From Nereocystis luetkeana (Eukaryota > Sar > Phaeophyceae > Laminariales > Laminariaceae), in contig JARUPZ010000034.1 in assembly GCA_031213475.1 (NCBI GenBank), positions 1,012,501 through 1,076,500 on the forward strand: a stretch of DNA of 64,000 bases, written 5' to 3'. Shown piece by piece: positions 22,466 through 35,900 of the stretch (the stretch's first letter is position 1; every line of letters starts with the position of its first letter). The translations under genes and the position numbers were made by a program. Below the pieces are notes generated by a model. The model had not been told where the DNA came from. It saw only the letters and a program-made list of their open reading frames with translations, and ran no database searches.

Positions 22466-24168
22466 TGTGAGAAAAAACGCACCGTCATTAAGGCAGCATC
22501 CTGCGCGGACATGCATTAAATTCTGGTAAGTTTTCATGTGTTTTACGGAAGACGGTGACTAAGCGGTGTTCAATGGCAACCCTGTCACCACAACCAACGC
22601 GTAGTTGTTGCCCATGGGCGAACGGTAATCATTCAGAAGAAACGCCAGGGGATATTGTTGTATATTTCGTTTGGTGAATGGCACGATAACCACTTCTCCT
22701 ATTTTTTCGTCGCTTGGGTCGGCTTGAGTGTAATTTGTGCTGTGGATTTGCCTCGGCTTGCTGGGGGGCTTGCTATTGAAGAACGATCATCTGGCGTATA
22801 CATATGTTCCACGCGGCAGTAGTATCCAATCCGTTAATATCCCGTGGACTAGATAAGAGTACAAACATACAGGAGGTCTTGACTGTCGGCAGAAGAGCAG
22901 AAAAGCGAGCGGTCTGTCTTCTTTCTGGGATGCGACGAATTTGGATGCTGTTGTTGGACGGACTATATCAATAGGCAGGCATGGCTGATATTATGTGGTT
23001 GATGGGACAGGGGCGATGCGGCTGGAACTGCACCCCTCACGCTCGTCATGGCTTGAGTGTGTTCGCTGCATACGAAGTACTTACTGTTGAGAGGTGGCGC
23101 TGCAGCAGTGTACGATATATATGACGAGTAAACGAGTATTTACGCATTTTTTACCGACTATGATATTATAGTGCGATGATTACGTGAGATTGAGGATAGA
23201 GCTTGCATGGTCTACAGAAGAAATACTGTACATTACAAGGAGTATTGTTTTCCGAGCAATCTCAAATCATATATACGCAGTAGGCCTATCATTAGTTAGT
23301 GGCATTCCCGAATGCTGCTTTGAGTTGATTCCGTGACTTCAAACCCCACGGTCGCGTGGATATATTTATTTATTTTAAATAAGAAAATTGATTCGAATCA
23401 CCTGCTGAGAGCGCGTGGCGTGGATAGGCGGAATTCGACGCGAGTCGCCGAGGGAAGAAAGGGCTGAAGTCTTCTCGCGATAAAAATGCCTTCCAAGGCA
23501 CGAATCGTAGTGGGAGGGGGGAGGAGGGCCTGCTATTACTCAATGATCCCGGATCTGAATTACGACTATATTGAATATTAATATTATAGGACCGAGAGAG
23601 AAGAAGAACGAAGATAATGAACGGAAAAATATAAATCGTGGTGCCCTCTATAATGCCGGTTGAGTATAGTGCCGGCTGCCCGCTATACTTGCATTGTAGT
23701 GCCTGTGAAAGCGCTTGGCACTGATTGAATCAACTATTAATAGTAGTCTGGCAGTGTGCGGAGTATAGTGCCGGTTGCCCGTACAGTGCCGGTTTTGTTG
23801 GCTGGCGCATACCGGCAGGCACAATATACAGAGGGACTATTAATTCTATTATCACTACTATTATTAATAATAATACAATCAAAACTGCGTTGTGCGTATG
23901 TATATAGCATACATACGCCCGTTGGGATCCATCTACGTACCGCCGCATGAATCATGTGATGATGATGATGTGATGGTGATCATGATCGATCGGGTGAAAC
24001 AAACTGCGGAGCAACTCGATGCCCTAAAAATAACATTTGAATAGTACCTGGTACGTAGTTCCACGCGGCGGGCAGGTTAACTAACTAACTACAACCTACA
24101 GAGCAATAAGCAACCAATACTGCCTCGCTTCTAGCGATACCCACGTACCAGGACCAAGGTACATATAT
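22466..24168. other. No recognisable gene; TATAGTGCCGG minisatellite
   Basis: At 23640-23830 'tatagtgccggttgcc'-like units recur five or six times, interrupted by unrelated sequence. The rest is unique, moderately AT-rich sequence without coding features. Confidence 0.45.
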
Positions 24169-24976
24169 ATGCATGATACGTCTCATCCTCCTAAGATTCT
24201 GGGCGGGGAGTTGGACGAGGTGGATCTGATTGGGCAAATACTTGGGCGAAACGGCAAGCTAAATGCATTTCACCCCATTGGCAAAAAAACTCCGAATTTA
24301 TTCCGAACAGCTCGTTTGGCGTCGTCATTAGTTTCGCAGATAGATGCCGGAACTAGCACCGCACACAACCAAAACACAGCGGCGATCGGATCCCCGGCAG
24401 CAAGCAGAGGGCACAGCACAACAGGGGCAAAGCACCACTACGGCGCGATCGGAAGAGGTTGGTCAACGCAATCGTTCCATCCCCTCTGGGCCTGGTCAGA
24501 TCCCCGGGGCCGTTCGTGACAGCGGCTCTGCGCGGTTCTTCTTTCAGAACAAGAACCACAGAAAAAGTCATCATCCACCGGTCCACCGGCAATTTGGAAG
24601 TGGTTGGTCGTTTTCGAAAAATTATCTGCGGTTGCCGGGCGGAAGGGAGAGCTCGGTTGCTTGGTGGTTCTTCTACGGATCTACGGCGTCTGGTCTTCTT
24701 CAACTCTTGGGTGCTGGAGCGAGGAGGGTCGGGCGAGACTTGAAGAGGCAGAGGGACGTACACGAGACAGGGCCGGATCTCAACTTTTCCGTCCCGAGGT
24801 CGGCTGCCTGGCCTCTCTTTTCGGGGATCCCCGCCCGTCGGCACCCCGCCGGACATTCGAATTTCGAAAAAAACGGCTCCCGTTGCACGCCGGCGACAAC
24901 CCATTCATTTTCTGCACCAACACCATCATCAATCATCATCATCATCATCAGGCCTTATCGTTCAGATCAAGCCTAA
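24169..24976. other. GC-rich open region, coding status unresolved
   Basis: Plus-strand frames of 116 aa (24169-24519) and 210 aa (24344-24976) and a minus-strand frame of 183 aa (24353-24904) all overlap here. The segment is GC-rich compared with its flanks, like the exons elsewhere in the window. None shows a motif I recognise, and the 3' end runs into a CAT microsatellite (24925-24950). It could hold an exon or a decayed gene fragment; the strand cannot be decided by eye. Confidence 0.3.
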
Positions 24977-25108
24977 CCGGCATCATGCTGGAGGGCAGCA
25001 GGTGGGTGCTCGCTCGCTCGCTCGCTTGATGTTGTAGCTGGTGGTTGGTGGTGGTGGCGTTGTGACGTTGGTGGTGGTTTTGGCTGTTTGCTATGCCACC
25101 GGCTTGCG

Positions 25109-25345
25109 TCATGTGAGTCGAAGCCACAGCGTGTTTGCCTTGGGTAGAGTGTGTGTTGCATTGGCATGCGTGTGTGTAAAACGCTTGTTGTCCATCATGC
25201 ATGGGTACGCAGGCATATGGTAGGACTCGCACAACAAGTCGAAGCCACCCTCGTGTTCGCTCGTTAGAATGTGTGCTGCATGTCATGTATGTGTGTGAAA
25301 CTCTTGTTCATGTGTTGCTGTCCATCGTGCGTGGGTACGCCGGCG
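25109..25345 (+). repeat. Diverged tandem duplication, unit about 120 bp
   Basis: The first unit (25109-25225) and second unit (25233-25345) share 'gtcgaagccac', 'gtgtgttgcat' or 'gtgtgctgcat', 'ttgttgtccatcatgcatgg' or 'ttgctgtccatcgtgcgtgg', and 'gggtacgc'. Confidence 0.7.
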
Positions 25346-26105
25346 GCATGGCAGGACGGTAGGATCGTAATTCTCTCTCGGAAGCCGTGTCTCTCGTACC
25401 GAACCAACCAGACACCCGCCACGAGTGCCTCGTACCTCATACCTGGTGCCTCATCCCGGCACCGGTACCTTTTCCCGAGCATACATACGCACAACAAGCA
25501 AAGGTGGCCCGCCCAGCCTGGCTTAGACTGTGGCGTTACCTGGCCCAGCCTGGCCGTCCGTTCGTTAGTTTTCGGTTTTTCTGTGCCTGGTAAAGTTTGA
25601 ATGTGTAGTTTTCGAGACGAGATTGTTCTGGCCCGTGTTGGCTTGGCATTTAGTCGTAGTTGGTTCGATCGGGTATCCCCCGTGAGGTCCGTACGGCAGG
25701 GTGGCTCAGCGGCGCCTGCTATCGATTCGACAGTTCAACGTTTTACTCTTGGGGATACGCCGATCGATTGATTTGGCATGATGATGGTATCATACGTTCC
25801 AGCTGGCATGTGTATGTTGTGTGTGGTGTATGTGCCCTCGTAGACAGAACATTTCTGAAATTTGAAAAGTAGGAAGAGGGTCATCGCATGTTGATTCGAA
25901 GTGTGTGTTGTTTGAAGCACTGGTCGGTACGTGCAATGCGCAGAGAGAGCCGTGTCGGGATTCGAGATAGATTTCGTCTATTTGCTACCTGGTACTACAG
26001 TATTTTCTGCGTGTACTCCGCACGTGCATACTGCCTGTACACACACCCACAACCAGTTTTCTATGTGAGCAATAAAGTTCGGTATATATTCTACAACACC
26101 GCACC
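25346..26105. other. No recognisable gene
   Basis: Short frames only. A tRNA-like string at about 25690-25740 lacks proper A/B box spacing. Confidence 0.45.
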
Positions 26106-26131
26106 CTCCGCTCTGCTGCTGCTGCTACTGC

Positions 26132-26177
<46 letters not shown>

Positions 26178-26179
26178 GC

Positions 26180-26217
<38 letters not shown>

Positions 26218-26221
26218 TTGC

Positions 26222-26252
<31 letters not shown>

Positions 26253-26280
26253 GCTGTTGTTGTTGCTGCTGCTGCTGTTG
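26106..26280 (+). repeat. (GTT/GCT)n trinucleotide array, about 170 bp
   Basis: GTT units interrupted by occasional GCT and GAT, ending in five GCT units. One minus-strand frame would read about 50 Gln, the others Asn or Thr. No splice context marks it as an exon. Confidence 0.9.
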
Positions 26281-26887
26281 CCCCCCCGCAACGTGACCTT
26301 TCCACACACACATACATATGGCATGCACGCCTTGACAACAGTACGAAGGGCACTACTACTAGCGGATCGAAGAAGGCCGACGAGAGCGACCAAATATCTA
26401 CTACTACTGCGGAAGCTGCTGCAGCGGGGGACAACACCAGCAGCGTCGTCCCCACCAACAAGGTGCGACTAATATATGCAAACGACCGCACAACAGTAAT
26501 CACAGTACTGTAGCACGGCAGTGCCGACATAATTGTGACAGAAGCAGCAACAAACCGATCGGTGCACTCGTAGTCAATCGCGTGAAATTGAAACTGAAAG
26601 AATTGTTCCGCCGATCATCCGCCCTCAACCGAACTCCACCAGAGGATCCCGAAATCTATCAAGCTACGAGTACAGCAGTAGTGCAGTACTCCCCGAAGAA
26701 TAATCATATTCTCCAAGCCCTCCTTCTTTCAGCAGACTCCAGGCCTCCCGGCGTGTGTACTCGTACGTGTAATAATTAATAGTCGTACGAGAAGCGTTGT
26801 TGAGGTCAGAGGTCTGGATCAACAACAAAAAATGTAATCAGATCTTCCAGCCAACACGCGAGGCCCTCATAAAGATACAGGTATTAA
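26281..26887. other. No recognisable gene
   Basis: Only short frames; nothing further recognised. Confidence 0.4.
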
Positions 26888-26975
26888 CCCCTTTAGAACC
26901 GCAGTCCCGTTTTGGGGACAAACTACTTGAAATTTGAGTATTTAGTCCCAAAAACGGGACTGCGGTTCTAAAAGC
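26888..26975. mobile_element. Family B hairpin MITE
   Basis: 'agaaccgcagtcccgttttg' and 'caaaaacgggactgcggttc' form a near-perfect inverted repeat around 'ggacaaactacttgaaattt'. There is no room for coding sequence. Confidence 0.92.
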
Positions 26976-27990
26976 AGTGTACGCTCGTGTAACATGTTCA
27001 GCAGCAAGCAGCAGCACATCTATCGGGCAAACAACTGCAGTACTACAACATTGTTACAGTATTAATACGAGTGTAGTATTAGCAGCGAAGGGTATAGCAT
27101 AGCAGTGGTACTGTAGTAGTCTGGTCCTCCAGTAATCTACTGGCACAGCAACACACCAAGTGCATGTTATACGTGCAACAACACAGACAGACAGACATCC
27201 GCAATCAACCACCGGTGACAGCAATACTGATATACTCACATATTTACCAGGTATGTATGTGCAGCAGCAAATAACAAGCAGCAGCAAGCAGAGAGGAGAT
27301 ACAATGATGCACCAGATAACGGTTGTGCTCGTTTTACGTATAATTATGTAGTCTACGTGTATGTGCAAGGATCATACCGGTCAATGAGGATCAAGTAAGT
27401 ATACAAGTATACGTGCGGTGTATCTGGTACAAAAAGCAAAACAGTTTTCTCCCGCGTAAAAAAGCTTTTCTGCGTTCTTTGTATTATTTGGAAGTAAATG
27501 CGGTTGTTCATACGTACTGCTACCTGTTGCATTATAATAAAATCAACATGAAATAAACCCTACCAGGTATTTAAAAGTATGCAGTCAACCAGGGGCACCT
27601 TATACCACGCCATGTCCAAAAGGTCACTGCGGGTAATATAACGACTGCTGCACAACCCTCCTATGATTAATATTAATAATGCGCGTTTCCGGTATATTGC
27701 AACGTCATAACTGGAAATAAGTAGGGAAAAAATGGAATAAAATCAATCACGGGGTGAAGATCAACCATTTTTTTGTGAGGATTCGAATCAACCATGGGAT
27801 ACAATCAATCACGGAGTATTGTCGACCGTATGGTTTGTAGTTGTCCCACCCAAGCTTGAGAGTGCATCACCGGGGCATCGTTCGCTGCTACTATCACAAA
27901 CTTTACAGTGTACAAATATCAACAACACTACGCACTACTGCTGCCGTTGTTGTTCTGCCTAATGCTATGCTACTACTACTGCAGTAATAC
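26976..27990. other. No recognisable gene
   Basis: AT-leaning sequence with CAG/CTA-rich short motifs and two TACC(A/T)GGTA copies. Nothing coding. Confidence 0.45.
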
Positions 27991-28099
27991 TATTACGGGG
28001 GGCCATAGTTAACAGGACCTATGGTATACTTAAAAACCTATATGTTTAACCATTTTTACTAACAATATTTGGTCCTGTTAACTATGGCCCCCCGTAATA
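27991..28099 (+). mobile_element. Family A MITE, full length
   Basis: One of the cleanest copies, from 'attacggggggccatag' to 'ctatggccccccgtaat', flanked by TA on both sides. Its 3' half is included in the 599-bp tandem duplication, so a half copy reappears at 28648-28698. Confidence 0.92.
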
Positions 28100-29246
28100 C
28101 TACCTGGTATTAAATAGTATTAGTATTACTACACCACTATTATTGTGGTTGTTGACGGCAATGTTTTATGCTCTGTTGTTGACGGCATGCCTTTAGTCCT
28201 GCTAGCAATAACAAGGCAGATGGTTCACCTGACTAACCTACCTGCTCATGCCTTTTTTGTTTTTGGCCCTCTCATCGGCAACCGATCCAAAAAAGCTACC
28301 GCAGTGTTGGAACCGGTACAAGAGAGTATTCACCCATTAGCTTGTTCGCTCTGGAAATCATTCCCAGCACACCCTCACCCCTCGTCCTGACCCCTTACGC
28401 CCTCCACCCCGCCCCATTTTAACCCTTGCCTCTCGCTCAATCCCAGCTCTCACCCCCCCCCCTCCCCCCGAGTCCCTGGTATATATAGGTTGGGTTGGCG
28501 TCGGTTGGCGGCGACGCTGTAAAACACGCCTCTCACTGCGTGAGCTAGACAGCCAGGGTATATATATATATACCTGGTATATAAATATATCGGTTACCAC
28601 TGCTGGCGGTCGAGTTAGATCATTTTTGTGCGGGGAGAACCTTTACTACCATTTTTACTAACAATATTTGGTCCTGTTAACTATGGCCCCCCGTAATACT
28701 ACCTGGTATTAAATAGTATTAGTATTACTACACCACTATTATTGTGGTTGTTGACGGCAATGTTTTATGCTCTGTTGTTGACGGCATGCCTTTAGTCCTG
28801 CTAGCAATAACAAGGCAGATGGTTCACCTGACTAACCTACCTGCTCATGCCTTTTTTGTTTTTGGCCCTCTCATCGGCAACCGATCCAAAAAAGCTACCG
28901 CAGTGTTGGAACCGGTACAAGAGAGTATTCACCCATTAGCTTGTTCGCTCTGGAAATCATTCCCAGCACACCCTCACCCCTCGTCCTGACCCCTTACGCC
29001 CTCCACCCCGCCCCATTTTAACCCTTGCCTCTCGCTCAATCCCAGCTCTCACCCCCCCCCCTCCCCCCGAGTCCCTGGTATATATAGGTTGGGTTGGCGT
29101 CGGTTGGCGGCGACGCTGTAAAACACGCCTCTCACTGCGTGAGCTAGACAGCCAGGGTATATATATATATACCTGGTATATAAATATATCGGTTACCACT
29201 GCTGGCGGTCGAGTTAGATCATTTTTGTGCGGGGAGAACCTTTACT
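28049..29246 (+). repeat. Perfect 599-bp tandem duplication
   Basis: 28049-28647 and 28648-29246 read identically by eye, including a TA microsatellite and a C run. The junction cuts a family A MITE in half, with only the three bases ACC shared at the breakpoint. It contains duplicated 81-aa and 80-aa frames on the two strands, neither of which looks like a gene. Confidence 0.9.
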
Positions 29247-29542
29247 CCGCACTAGGGGGATGATCGTACCAAGAAGTGTGTATATGGCGAGGCACCCATG
29301 AGGCAGTTACATAGCAAACTCATTGCTGTCTCTGGAAGTGGCCACACCAGAAATCAAATCAATTCATTGATGCTGTCATCCTTATGCAAGAAAATCCGCC
29401 TCTAAAGCGGTTCTTATCCTCCCAGCGATTTGCTCTCTGATGCTGTTGATTGGGATGCAGCTCACCCTTCACGCGACTCGCCCAACACCTCACGGTGCTT
29501 CGCGCTTGGTGCAAAAGCAATGTCTGCCTGGTCGGTGAAAAC
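28440..29542 (+). repeat. Dispersed repeat related to 35205-35640
   Basis: The order 'taggttgggttggcgtcggt', 'gtgagctagacagcca', 'gagaacctttactccgcact', 'attgctgtctctggaagtgg', 'atgcgactcgcc'-like and 'gtctgcctggtcggt' is shared with 35205-35640. There it also leads directly into a family D left module. The unit is therefore part of a longer element, about 700-1,000 bp, with family D as its 3' portion. Confidence 0.75.
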
Positions 29543-29800
29543 CTGACGTGCTCCGTCCCGGTATTGTAGGGATGCGAGGGTCTATGGGCATACGACTACG
29601 GTAATGCATGATAATGAGTACAACCCCTCCCCTCCCCCCGAGCCTAACCATAAACCCCCCTCCCCCCCCCTGTCAGTCCTACCCCTTACGCCCCCCGTTG
29701 GAGATGTATCTACTAATATTAGGGGTAGAAACGAGGCTACGTCTCGAAAGGGATGCGTGATCAATGGTCAAATGTCTAAGGCAAGCAACAAATGAGTACG
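29543..29800 (+). repeat. Family D element with both modules
   Basis: Left module at 29543-29625, C-rich spacer at 29626-29740, right module at about 29745-29796 ending 'aggcaagcaacaaatgagta'. The ATG in that end is repeat-borne and should not be taken as the start of the next gene. Confidence 0.8.
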
Positions 29801-29938
29801 CTTCCCCTAAAAAGAATACAAAAACTAACCCTAGCCCTTACCCCCCCCCTCAATTTTAATCTTTTACTTCACACCCCCCACACCCCCGATTCGAGCATAC
29901 CCGTTGACTTTCCCCCCGCCACTAATCAAACCCAGCAG

Positions 29939-32900
29939 GAACGAGATGTAGCCACTGTCGCGCAAGGTGTCGGACAAGGTTCCGGATGTGAGAGCGAACA
30001 CTTTTTCAGTGATAGTGATAGCGACAGTGATGAGAACGATGACAGCGATGACGATGATGATGCTGATGGTGAAGACGGTGGACAGGAGGGCAGAGTTAAG
30101 TCATCTCCCGGGACGGCGACAGGAATATCGTCGTCGCCGGAGGAGGAGGAAGAGGCAAAGGAGGAGGAGGAGGAGGAGGAGGAGGAGGAGGAGGAGGAAA
30201 TGAGAGAGCAGCAACAAAGCTTGACGGTTGAATCCGGAAAGATATCGATCGCGCCGCAATCGGATGATGTCGGGAGGAAGAAGCCGGAGTCGGCGCAACC
30301 GGTGTCGGTTTGGGATGACAAAGGAGGGGGGAACGAAGGGGGGGAGGCGGGAAGAGGGGAGAAGGAAGAGGGAGGGGAGGATGCAGGAGGAGAAAAGGGA
30401 AGGGGAGGGTGGGGGGGAGGACGAGGAGAAGAAGAGGAAATAAGGGAGGGAGTAGGAGGGAGCGATGAAGGAAAGAAGACAGAGGAAGGGGGAGAGGGGG
30501 AAAGAAAGGAGGGAGGAGGTACGGAGAAGATAGGAGGAGAGAAGGTCGAGGGAACAGAAGAAGTCAAGGAGGGAGGAGAGGAGGTCATAGCAGGGGGGGA
30601 GGGAGGGGGGAAGGAGAGGGGGGAGGAAGAGGAGGAGGAGTGCCCCACCAGGCTTGCCATGATGCATCTGTACGGTACCCCCCCTCAGTCCGACGATGAG
30701 GGTGGAGGCTGCGGGGGCGGAGGAGGTGAGGGTAGGGGTGGGCGGTGGACGTGGGGGGTAAAGATGGGGGTTGCGGTCGGGGGAGGTGGGAGTGGAGACG
30801 CCACTAAAACTATTCCAGTTCGTGGGGAAATTACACGATTTGCGAAAACATCGCGTTTGATGTTATCACTGCTCGTGGCATATTATTTAGTCTGTTAAAA
30901 TAATATCATGCAATAGGATATGATATAATATAATATCATGTCACCCTGTCATATCATATCGAACCGTACCATATATCTCGTGCTTACCAGTATGGATATG
31001 ATGACGACTCCCGACTCTTCTCCTTCCTCCGCTGTTAAGATTTGACATTTGCATAAAATTGACTATTATATATTCCATGTTATACAATACAATATCATAT
31101 CATATCACATCATACCGCATAATATTATGTCACATGATATCATACCATATATTATCATATAACATAATAATATCATATCATATCATATCATACCATATCA
31201 TATAAACTCTCCTTTCTCCTCCTCCTCCTTGAAGGTATATCGTTCGACGGGATGACGTTTCAAGATGTCCAGGAACCACCCACCGGGGAGGCCGGGAGGG
31301 CGTTTCAAGACGTCCTGGAATCACTCCCCGAGCCGGAAGAGGTTGGAGGAGCTGGGTCTCTCCTGGAGTATGTGCAGCGCACCCAGCCTTCGGTAGCGGT
31401 GTCGTCATCATTGTCCTCGACAGCATCAGCAGCGGCAGCAACCACGACAGGTGGACAAGAAGACATAAAGCAAAAGGATGGAAGGCGGATTTTTTCGGGG
31501 CACACTGCGCTAGAGGTCATGGTGAGCGATGTTGTAGAGCATTTATTCTGTACAGCCAGGTACCGCTCTGTTCGTGTATGCGAGAACCGTCTGGGTACTC
31601 ACATGATCACACAAACGATCCCCGAATTCACGGGCGACAGAGCGCTGTTGTTTTATTATGTTTGGCCGTCCCGCAAATGTGCAGAGCTCGAACATGATGA
31701 GGTGCAGTATTTACAGTAGTATTTTGCTGCTCTCTGCCCAGCAGGTTGCTCCAATGCTATACCGGCTATACCTATCGCACGTGCGTAATAAAAACGGTGC
31801 GCCTGTCCCCGTGTAGTAGGTGAAAAAACAACCTACTATTGATACCGGAATAGGATAGTGCCGTAATGGCAGTACTTGCGAAGAAAAAGGGTGTCTCCGA
31901 TGTCTGAGAACTAAGAACCCCTCGAAGCAAAGCATCCCCATATGGCCGAACCTTCGTCCCTCCTTGGACTTCTCCCAAGGAAACATCGTCATCGTAGCCC
32001 CTCCTCTATCCTACAGTACGAGATGGTTGGTGGCCACAGGCGGCGAAATAGGAAGCGGATAACAAGAGCGAAACGTTTTGTATGGAATGTTAATATCGTA
32101 CGTGGAAACAACCCAAGGAGCGCCTAACTGTTGGAGGTGTCTCTATGAGGGGCAGGAACGGTGCTCCGTCTCGAAAGGGATACCGCCAATAGTCAACTGA
32201 CTAAGTCAAGCACTGAATGAGCACGCCCTTCCCCCGCTCCCCTCCCCGCCCCCCTCCCCCCGCCCCAACTTTCGTCCCTCCTCCTCCCCCTCCCCCACCC
32301 CCCCCCTCCCACCCTCCCCCCTCCCGCTCCCCACCTCTCTTTTTGGTCCGGTGGGCGGATGCTGGTCTCAATCTTCTCCTTTCACCGTATGTTGTAATAA
32401 CTCGAGAGCACAGACCAAGTACAGGTGCACTAAGGAGCACAAGCAGATGCCGCTAAGAGGAGAGGTCGGACAAGCGCCGTTAAACGCCTGCCACGGTGTA
32501 GCCGCGCTGGACAGCAGCGGCAAGACCATCGTGACCCCGGTGTTCCCGAATGGGGTTTATATATTCCGCCCGGACATGGAGATGCCGAGGGTCGACAAGC
32601 CCTTCCTGAGCCCACGATCGGTGAGATGTCAGTCGGATTTGGTGCTGGAGCAGTTTGAGCGATTTGGCGAATTACAATAGTAGACACTATGGTTGGAGTG
32701 TCTATGGTAGAGTTGCCAGGGACTACCAATATGCCCCGAAAATATATTGTATGGAGGTCTTGCATGTGCTAGGGTGTTTGCGGATATTTTTGATTGAAAC
32801 CAATTCGATTTTGTTTCTTGTGGTTGCCACTTTTAGCCTTCTTATTCTCGGGGTTGGATTAATTCTCAGGAAGCTTCCATGGGTTGGGGTCATTTTTTGA

Positions 32901-35900
32901 ATATCACGGGGGACCATAGTTAACAGGACCTATGGTATACATAAAAACCTGTATGTTTAACCATTTTTGCTAACAATTTTTGGTCCTGTTAAGTATGGCC
33001 CCCCGTAATAGGAACCAGACCACAAGGAAGAAACCCCGAAAAAAAAAATGATTCTTCCCAGTTTTTTCGCAAACGCCGCAATATTGAATCTAAACGATAT
33101 TCACAATTGGGGGCAGGGTGATAATCTGACTAGCGAAAGCAGTGAGTGAGAGGGGTTGGAGTGGTTAGGAGTAGCGTGCGCTCGACACGTGCGGGTGATT
33201 CCTATCATGTACCCTGCATCTGGTATGCCAGTAACATATTCTAGTATGTTCTAATACGAGCCTTAGATGCCTGGCCCCTTGTATCATACCAGGTAGGTAC
33301 CAGGTACAAGGTGTGTGTTGATTAGAGTACGCTCTGCCAATGCGGGCGATTTCTATCATTTTAGTTCAGAGGTTCACCGTAGACCTTACGGTATCCCCCG
33401 TTATCTATGTCACATATTTCGAGTAGAATATTAATTTAAGATGTTTTGTACATAGCCTTCTAGTGGATAAATGTATACCTGGTACAGCCTCGACGATTTT
33501 CCCCGTTTTTCATACTGTATCCTACTCCGTACACGTAAATAATGCTGTAATACATACCTCCAGTTTGCTAAACTTTAGCCTATATGTTCATCATGCTGTA
33601 CAGTTGCAGCCTCTACGTCATTTCCTATATGTTACCCTAGATGTAAATTCATTCCCTTCCGAAATCCCGAAATCCCGCTGTAAATGTCAGCGTACTATTT
33701 CTCGGTATTAATAGTGCCGTACGAGCCTTTACGCCAACCCCGTTTCCATACTTTATCCTACTGTTCTGCGTTCAGTTACGATTGCAGTGCTTGTAGTCTA
33801 TACGGCATTCTCTGTTTTCCATGCTGCATCCTACCGTGTACGCGAAGTATGGTAAAACAATCTTGGTGGGTGGTATCGCAAAACTTGAAGAACAGCGATC
33901 GGGAGGGACCGCGAGGGTGTGGCATCAACCAGGAATGGTATTAAACCGGACCATAGTAAATAGGACCAAATGTTGTTAGTAAAAATGGGAAAATATACAG
34001 GTTTTTGTGTGTACCGTAGGTCCTATTAACTATGATCCCCCCGTAATAGTTACCGCAATTCAGGGCTGTGACGTACCCGTAATTACCGATTTTAGCTGGA
34101 AAGTGAAAAGCATTGCCGAGCCCGTTACCGTTACCTGAAAAACCTCAAGGATTTTTAAGGCGGGGGAGTTCATCCATACCATCCCCGTTCAAGGAAAATC
34201 ATCGAAACCCCTATCGAACACCCAAGAGCCTCTGTTGTGTGTCACCTGCGCTAGTCAGTCTCGCTACGAGAGAACTAGAAACACACAATACTAACGGCGT
34301 TTCTGGCACGGAAGTGGTGTGCGATTTTTCAGTGTCTAATAAAAAAAAAACACGTGAATTGAGCTTTTTGAGTGAAAAAAACGTACGTTGTACCGTATTT
34401 TTCGAAATTATTTGGTTTCAGTGTGGAATCGACTTGTAGGGTCTAGCTTTACTGAATAGTGACCGTACTCAGCCAGTTCTTCGAATATTTTGCGCAAACT
34501 CTTGCTACAGACATGCCTTGGAGTACCTGTCGTTCGTTCCGCAAAACGAATAGGCCACGGAAACACCTGGTTATTATTGACCTTTTTTGAGGTTGTTGGC
34601 CGGGACCCGACTTTTCCGCTATATAGCGCCATCCCTAAACCCTTGACAGCAAGAAAACGGGCTTCGCCACCCCTTTCCGCTGTTTATTGCAGGCAGTACC
34701 ATACCTGGTACTAAATATGTGACAGTCGAGTAGCTTTGGAGTCGTGGCGGGCCAAATTTTGGGGCATCTTGATTGAACCAGTCTGTAGAGCTATTCGGGT
34801 TCCAATAACCTAGAAAAGGCGTAAAAATGACGCGTTTATTTATTTTATGAGCTCCCTCCTATGCTGCCTTTCCTTCCGGTGCCGAAGCAACGGCAGTGCC
34901 GGTACTCCGATAGCTATAACCTTCTCCACTGCCCCCCGCCCTTGTTCATAAAAAACACGCCCCCGGTGACAAAAAGAGCACAAGTCCAATAAAACATGAC
35001 ATTTATCACCCGGGTGTGGTCGGATACCACCCCACCGCAGGAAACCATCTCGGGTTACAGGAAAAGCAAAACCCTAAATAATTACCACCCGGATGTTTTC
35101 TGAGACCAGATACGGTACTCCGATAGCCGCACTACCCCCCCTCGCCGCCATCATTTCCCGCTCACAAGTGCCTAAGAAGGGCGATGTGAAAAATCATGTT
35201 TTTTTGTCATAGAACTTCCCCCCCTCCCCCCCTATTTTGTATAGGTTGGGTCGGCGTCGGTTGGCAACGACACTGTATAACATGCCGTTCACTACGCGAG
35301 CTAGACAACCAGAGTGCCGTTTTTTGTTTTTTTGGCGGTCGCCCAAAGCTGGTTGTCGAGTTCGATAATTTGTGCGAGGTAAAGAACCTTTACTCCACAC
35401 AAGGGAGTTGATCGTATCACGTAGTGTTCAAGGCAAGGCACCCACATAGTACTCCCATTGCTGTCTCTGGAAGTGCCTACACCGGAAATTAAATTACCTC
35501 AGTAACGCTGTCATCCCTATGCAAGTCCGCCTCACAAGCAGTTCTTAGTAGGATGCTGCTCACCCTTCATGCGACTCGCCAGACACTTTACGGCGCGTCG
35601 CGCTTGGTGCAAGCAATGTCTGCCTGGTCGGTTAAAACCCGACGTGCTCCGTTCCGGCATTGTAGGGATGCGAGGGTCTATGGTCATACGACTACGGCCA
35701 TGCATGACATCGAGTACATCTCTCCTATCGAGTGCCCCCCCCTCCCCCCCCCCTATGCTCCGTCTCGAATAGCATGCGTGGCGGTCAAACCACTAACGGC
35801 AAGCAACAAATGAATGCGTCCCCTCTCTCCTACTTCTGATACCCTATCCACGATAAATGTAGGGGCAGCCAAATCGCCAAACTCTATTTTACCTGGTAAC

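Noticed and set aside
24169-24976. Retrotransposon remnant
   Set aside because: No reverse transcriptase, integrase, protease or gag-type motif in any frame and no terminal repeats. Left as an unresolved GC-rich region.
25680-25745. tRNA-like string 'gtggctcagcgg ... gattcgac'
   Set aside because: The spacing between box-like strings is too short and no stems form.
26091-26393. Poly-Gln, poly-Asn or poly-Thr protein from the GTT array
   Set aside because: All frames are open simply because of the triplet repeat. There is no splice or codon evidence for one of them.
28145-28989. A gene pair encoding identical 81-aa proteins
   Set aside because: The identity is due to the 599-bp duplication. 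The frame has no motif, and the block matches a dispersed repeat at 35.2 kb.
29792-29938. ATG at 29792 as the start of the acidic-protein gene
   Set aside because: It lies in the family D right module, which has the same ATG in other copies without a gene. The protein-like composition begins only after the acceptor at 29938.
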